From: CAIYRG01 sp965247505
Lineage (GTDB): Bacteria > Pseudomonadota > Alphaproteobacteria > Micropepsales > Micropepsaceae
DNA length: 64,000 bases
Direction of reading: 5' to 3'
Assembly: GCA_965247505.1 (NCBI GenBank)
Contig: OZ252020.1
Span: 2,976,001 to 3,040,000 of the forward strand
Positions 61,170 to 64,000 of this stretch are shown here, piece after piece. Position numbers and translations under genes: made by a program. Under the pieces are notes generated by a model. It saw only the letters and a list, made by a program, of their open reading frames with translations, searched no databases and was not told the origin of the DNA. Positions within the stretch are counted from its first letter, which is position 1; every line of letters begins with the position of its first letter.

Positions 61170-61961
61170 ATGCATAAAATGGCCCGTAATGACATCGTCT
61201 GTCTCTTCCGAGAGCAATCTTCGCGCATAATGCGTGCAAATTTCCGGTTTCTTGCCTTCTGCGCCGTTTTTGGCGCGGCGGCAATGGCCGCAACGCCCGC
61301 AAACGCACAAGAAATGGCAAGGGGCTATTGGAACCACATCGAATCGAGAGTTTCGTTTTTCATTTCGGAGATAACCGAGCCGGGCCAAGTCACCTCCGAG
61401 ATGGTCGAACACCATATAGTGCGCACCGACGAACCTCGGACCGTGCCCGCCTGGCGCCATAGCTTTACCAGCTCGCGCGGCACGAACTATGCGGTTACGT
61501 CGGTTGATTTTGCGCCCCATTACGAGCCGCACGAGTCGGCGGTTCAGGGTTCGATGATGGAAGCGGCCACGAGTTACCGTGAAAAAGGCACCGTGATACT
61601 AGATCAGTTCGTGCGGTCGGACCGTATCCCGGGACATATTTTAAACGTCAAACTTCCCAACGGCAACATTCTGTTCGTCGTGTTCATGCTGCATCAAGAC
61701 GACGTTTTGGACCAGCGCCGCCTGATCATCGCCGAGGCTGAAACGCCACCGAACGGGCGGCAGCCGGCCCTGTTTCTGGCTTCGATAGGAGTCATCAATC
61801 CTGAGTTTTTCGGCACGGATGCGGATCACACGCTATGGCGCGTACGCTACACCGCTGCCGGACCGCCGATCCATGAGGCCGAACTTGTGGCAACGCAGCC
61901 CTGGGGCGTTGGTGTGTTCGACGAAGATATGTCTGCTGGTGGGGAAGCGGTGCCGCAGTAA
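61170..61961 (+). CDS. Secreted protein distantly related to the DRIPGH family
   Basis: 263 residues as read from 61170; an ATG at 61230 gives a cleaner signal peptide (MRANFRFLAFCAVFGAAAM, ending ANAQ). YAVTSVDFAPH, RSDRIPGHILNVKLPNGN and RRLIIAEAETPPNGRQPALFLASIGVIN line up with the YKITVVDY, DRIPGHHLQIT and RLYIFEA segments of 26541 and 28906. It lies 20 nt after the DUF6152 gene and is probably co-transcribed. Function unknown. Confidence 0.7.
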   Translation: MHKMARNDIVCLFREQSSRIMRANFRFLAFCAVFGAAAMAATPANAQEMARGYWNHIESRVSFFISEITEPGQVTSEMVEHHIVRTDEPRTVPAWRHSFTSSRGTNYAVTSVDFAPHYEPHESAVQGSMMEAATSYREKGTVILDQFVRSDRIPGHILNVKLPNGNILFVVFMLHQDDVLDQRRLIIAEAETPPNGRQPALFLASIGVINPEFFGTDADHTLWRVRYTAAGPPIHEAELVATQPWGVGVFDEDMSAGGEAVPQ

Positions 61962-61973
61962 CAAGAATGCCGG

Positions 61974-61995
61974 GCGCCGGCGCGTGTGCCGGCGC
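61974..61995. terminator. GC-rich hairpin after the DUF6152 operon
   Basis: A perfect 8-bp stem GCGCCGGC / GCCGGCGC with a 6-base loop, 12 bp after the stop. No T-run follows, so it may be a Rho-dependent or RNA-stability element rather than a strict intrinsic terminator. Confidence 0.5.
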
Positions 61996-62094
61996 TCGAA
62001 TCTTGTCCTATGTCAGAAATCAGTTTGGTGTGTTGCGGCTCCCACTCCGGTGCGAACGGCTACAAATTCTATATTGCGGGCAAGCTAAGGGGCG

Positions 62095-63548
62095 GGGGAT
62101 GTCCCGGTCGATGTTGAAAAGTTGAGGTAGGTGTCGCTCTCCTGGAGCCGTTAGGCTCCGGGTGCTGCAAACCCAAAAGGGAGAACGACACCATGGGAAA
62201 TAATATCCGTAGTTCCAGCCGCCCGAAAGCCCTTGCCCCCTCGATTCCTATGCCGCCGCTGGCGGACGCGATGGACGCAGTCCATCTCAGCGTGGATCGG
62301 TTTTGTCTTCTGGCCGGGGTCGAGGCCTTGGCCGAGATGATGGAGGAGGACGCCACGACCGTGTGCGGGGCCCGACATCGCCGCCATGGGGACCGTCGAG
62401 GTTATCGCTGGGGCAGGACACATAGCGAGATCGGCTACCACGGCGGCAAAGTGAAGGTGGCCCGGCCACGGGTTCGTGACCGGGCGGGCAAAGAGGTGAG
62501 CTTGGAGAGTTGGCAGGCGCTACGCGATGGCAACCTGCTGCTCGAGTGGGTGCTCAACCTGATGGTGCTGAACGTGTCGACCCGCAAGTACCACCGCGCG
62601 GTCCGTCTGCCCGAGGGCGAGCTGGCGAAAGCGCGTGGCGACGGCACCTCGAAGTCGGCCGTTTCCCGGTGCTTTGTGGCGCTGTCACGCAAGAAGATGA
62701 AGGCCTGGCTCGCCTCGGATCTCTCGGAACTCGACCTGCTAGTCATCCAGATCGACGGTCTGCATGTCGGCGACCATGTCCTGATGGCGGCGATCGGCGT
62801 CGATGGCAACGGCGACAAGCATGTCCTGGCCGTGGTCGAGGGGGCGACGGAGAACACGGTCGTCGTCCAGGCCTTGATCGACAATCTCCTCGCCAGGGGG
62901 CTCGATCCGACACTGCCGCGGCTGTTCATCGTCGATGGCGCGAAGGCACTCAGCAAAGCGATCCGAAACACCTTCGGTGTGGCCGCCGCCATCCAGCGCT
63001 GCCAGGTCCACAAGGGCCGTAACATCATCGAGCGCCTGCCCCAACATTTGCACGCGAGCGTCAAGAAGGCGCTCCGTCAGGCCTGGGACCAGGACGACGC
63101 AAACAAGGCCGAGCGGCTCTTGCGCAACCTGGTCCGGCGTCTGGAGCATGAGGAACCGGGCGTCTCGGGCAGCATCCTGGAGGGGCTGGAGGAGATCCTC
63201 ACCGTCATCCGCCTCGGCCTACCGCACGAACTCCGGCGCTCGCTCGCCTGCACCAACATCGTCGAGAACGCGCTCGGCACGGTGCGCCAGGTCACCCGCA
63301 ACGTCAAACGCTGGAGACACGCCGAGATGGCGCTCAGATGGACCGCCGCCGGCCTGCTGGAGGCCCAGAAAACCTTCCGTCGCCTCAAGGCCTATCGCCA
63401 GCTGCCCATCCTCCGAAATGCTCTCCAGGAACACTTGAGAAAGGCTCAGGCCGACAGTGCCATTGAAACCATCATGAAGGCAGCATAGCATCATCAACCA
63501 GCGACGCCTGCCCCACGAATTTCAACAGAGATAGGGACATCGCCGGGG
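62095..63548 (+). mobile_element. Intact IS256-family element (IS256b)
   Basis: Ends carry GATGTCCC and TGTTGAAA blocks in inverted orientation (62098 and 63541). AAGGGGCG occurs at 62087-62094 and 63549-63556 and could be an 8-bp target duplication; if so the element ends a few bases beyond the inverted repeats. It is the complete version of the fragment at 41038-41591. Confidence 0.85.
62193..63488 (+). CDS. IS256-family (Mutator type) transposase
   Basis: 431 residues. The DDE residues are visible in LLVIQIDGLHVGDHV (first aspartate) and PRLFIVDGAKALSKAIR (second), followed by the C/H region QRCQVHKGRNI and a C-terminal acidic helix in NIVENALGTVRQVTRNVKRW. The N-terminal 150 residues match the chimeric gene at 41138 except for a few changes. 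Complete and possibly active. Confidence 0.92.
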   Translation: MGNNIRSSSRPKALAPSIPMPPLADAMDAVHLSVDRFCLLAGVEALAEMMEEDATTVCGARHRRHGDRRGYRWGRTHSEIGYHGGKVKVARPRVRDRAGKEVSLESWQALRDGNLLLEWVLNLMVLNVSTRKYHRAVRLPEGELAKARGDGTSKSAVSRCFVALSRKKMKAWLASDLSELDLLVIQIDGLHVGDHVLMAAIGVDGNGDKHVLAVVEGATENTVVVQALIDNLLARGLDPTLPRLFIVDGAKALSKAIRNTFGVAAAIQRCQVHKGRNIIERLPQHLHASVKKALRQAWDQDDANKAERLLRNLVRRLEHEEPGVSGSILEGLEEILTVIRLGLPHELRRSLACTNIVENALGTVRQVTRNVKRWRHAEMALRWTAAGLLEAQKTFRRLKAYRQLPILRNALQEHLRKAQADSAIETIMKAA

Positions 63549-63558
63549 AAGGGGCGCC

Positions 63559-64000
63559 ATGCTTAGACACGGGACCGTACCCGTAACTGTATTCGCAATC
63601 GCAACCACGCTGATGCTTGGCGCAACGCAGAGCGCCCATGCGCAAGCATCGAGCGTTGCCGGCATTATGGAGCGCGCGGGGCAAGGCGATCCGATTGCGC
63701 AAGACGATCTTGCTACTTTGTACGAATGGGGTGCGGGCGTTGTGCAGGACACCGCGGAAGCTGCGCGCCTCTATCGCTTGGCGGCGGAGCAAGGCTATCC
63801 AGCCGGACAATATAATCTTGGCAACGTCTATGCCCGCGGCATAGGTCTCGAGCAGGACAATCTTCGTGCCTATATGTGGTACAGCATTGCCGCCGACGAG
63901 GGCGATGAAGACGGACCCTATGACCGCGATAGAATTGCGGGTCTTTTGACAGCCGAACAGATTGCGCAGGCGCAAGAGATGGCGCGTCGTTGCATGGAAA
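63559..64000 (+). CDS. Sel1-repeat secreted protein, 3' end missing
   Basis: 147 codons are present before the right edge. The signal peptide ends SAHAQA. Sel1 (short TPR-like) repeats follow: GDPIAQDDLATLYEWGAGVVQD, AARLYRLAAEQGYPAGQYNLGNVYARGIGLEQD and RAYMWYSIAADEGDEDG. The AAGGGG ribosome-binding sequence lies within the repeated 8 bp beside IS256b, so it was preserved by the insertion, but any promoter further upstream was separated from the gene. Confidence 0.82.
   Translation, partial: MLRHGTVPVTVFAIATTLMLGATQSAHAQASSVAGIMERAGQGDPIAQDDLATLYEWGAGVVQDTAEAARLYRLAAEQGYPAGQYNLGNVYARGIGLEQDNLRAYMWYSIAADEGDEDGPYDRDRIAGLLTAEQIAQAQEMARRCME

Noticed and set aside
1..64000. tRNA, rRNA, riboswitch or integrase-attachment sites
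   Set aside because: None was recognised on reading both strands; a covariance-model scan would be needed to exclude small ones.

Overview
The window looks like chromosome from an uncultured, fairly GC-rich proteobacterium, most likely an alphaproteobacterium (Rhodospirillales- or Hyphomicrobiales-like). This rests on the many tripartite tricarboxylate (TctC/Bug) binding proteins, the UbiD/cupin/glyoxalase aromatic-type enzymes and the periplasmic cytochromes. No rRNA or tRNA was recognised, so the placement is an inference. No dedicated transcriptional regulator gene was found in the 64 kb.

Region 1 (1-14.8 kb) is a catabolic cluster. On the minus strand are a DHDPS-fold hydratase-aldolase, a TctC binding protein and a UbiD decarboxylase that runs off the left edge. 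Divergent from them is a plus-strand run of nine genes, probably one operon: fused TctA-TctB permease, gentisate-dioxygenase-like cupin, haem-oxygenase-like diiron oxidase (HDO) candidate, three tandem paralogous bicupins, TctC, a leaderless NMT1-type periplasmic-binding-fold protein and a EutA-like ASKHA reactivase. Read together they suggest uptake of an organic acid (aromatic or related) followed by ring cleavage, aldol cleavage and decarboxylation. The bicupin/HDO/EutA part matches no pathway I know and is the best candidate for an undescribed system.

Region 2 (14.9-26.3 kb) holds a frameshifted EEP-family nuclease, three TctC proteins, a second TctA-TctB fusion, two VOC (glyoxalase/extradiol dioxygenase-type) proteins, and a pair made of a Tat-exported thiamine-diphosphate enzyme and a small c-type cytochrome.

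Region 3 (26.5-40.4 kb) is accessory. It has a duplicated pair of genes (small secreted protein and convergent Kelch protein), a family of secreted proteins sharing a GDTLVVDT-type motif, a TctC protein, a TauD-type oxygenase, an intact IS30 element, and several genes broken by single-base lesions.

Region 4 (40.4-50.9 kb) is a nest of insertion sequences: IS3 fragment, IS256 fragment fused to an IS30 fragment, IS110 fragment, an IS3 element split by a second IS30, a truncated IS21, a damaged secreted-protein gene carrying a 34-bp piece of istB, and a complete-length IS21 with an 8-bp target duplication.

Region 5 (50.9-64 kb) holds two metallo-beta-lactamase-fold genes (one cut by an IS1595 element), more secreted-family proteins, a VanZ-like membrane protein, an amidohydrolase with a C-terminal IPT/TIG-like tail, a YVTN beta-propeller, a haem c protein, a ModA-like binding protein, a DUF6152-type protein, an intact IS256 element, and a Sel1-repeat protein cut by the right edge.
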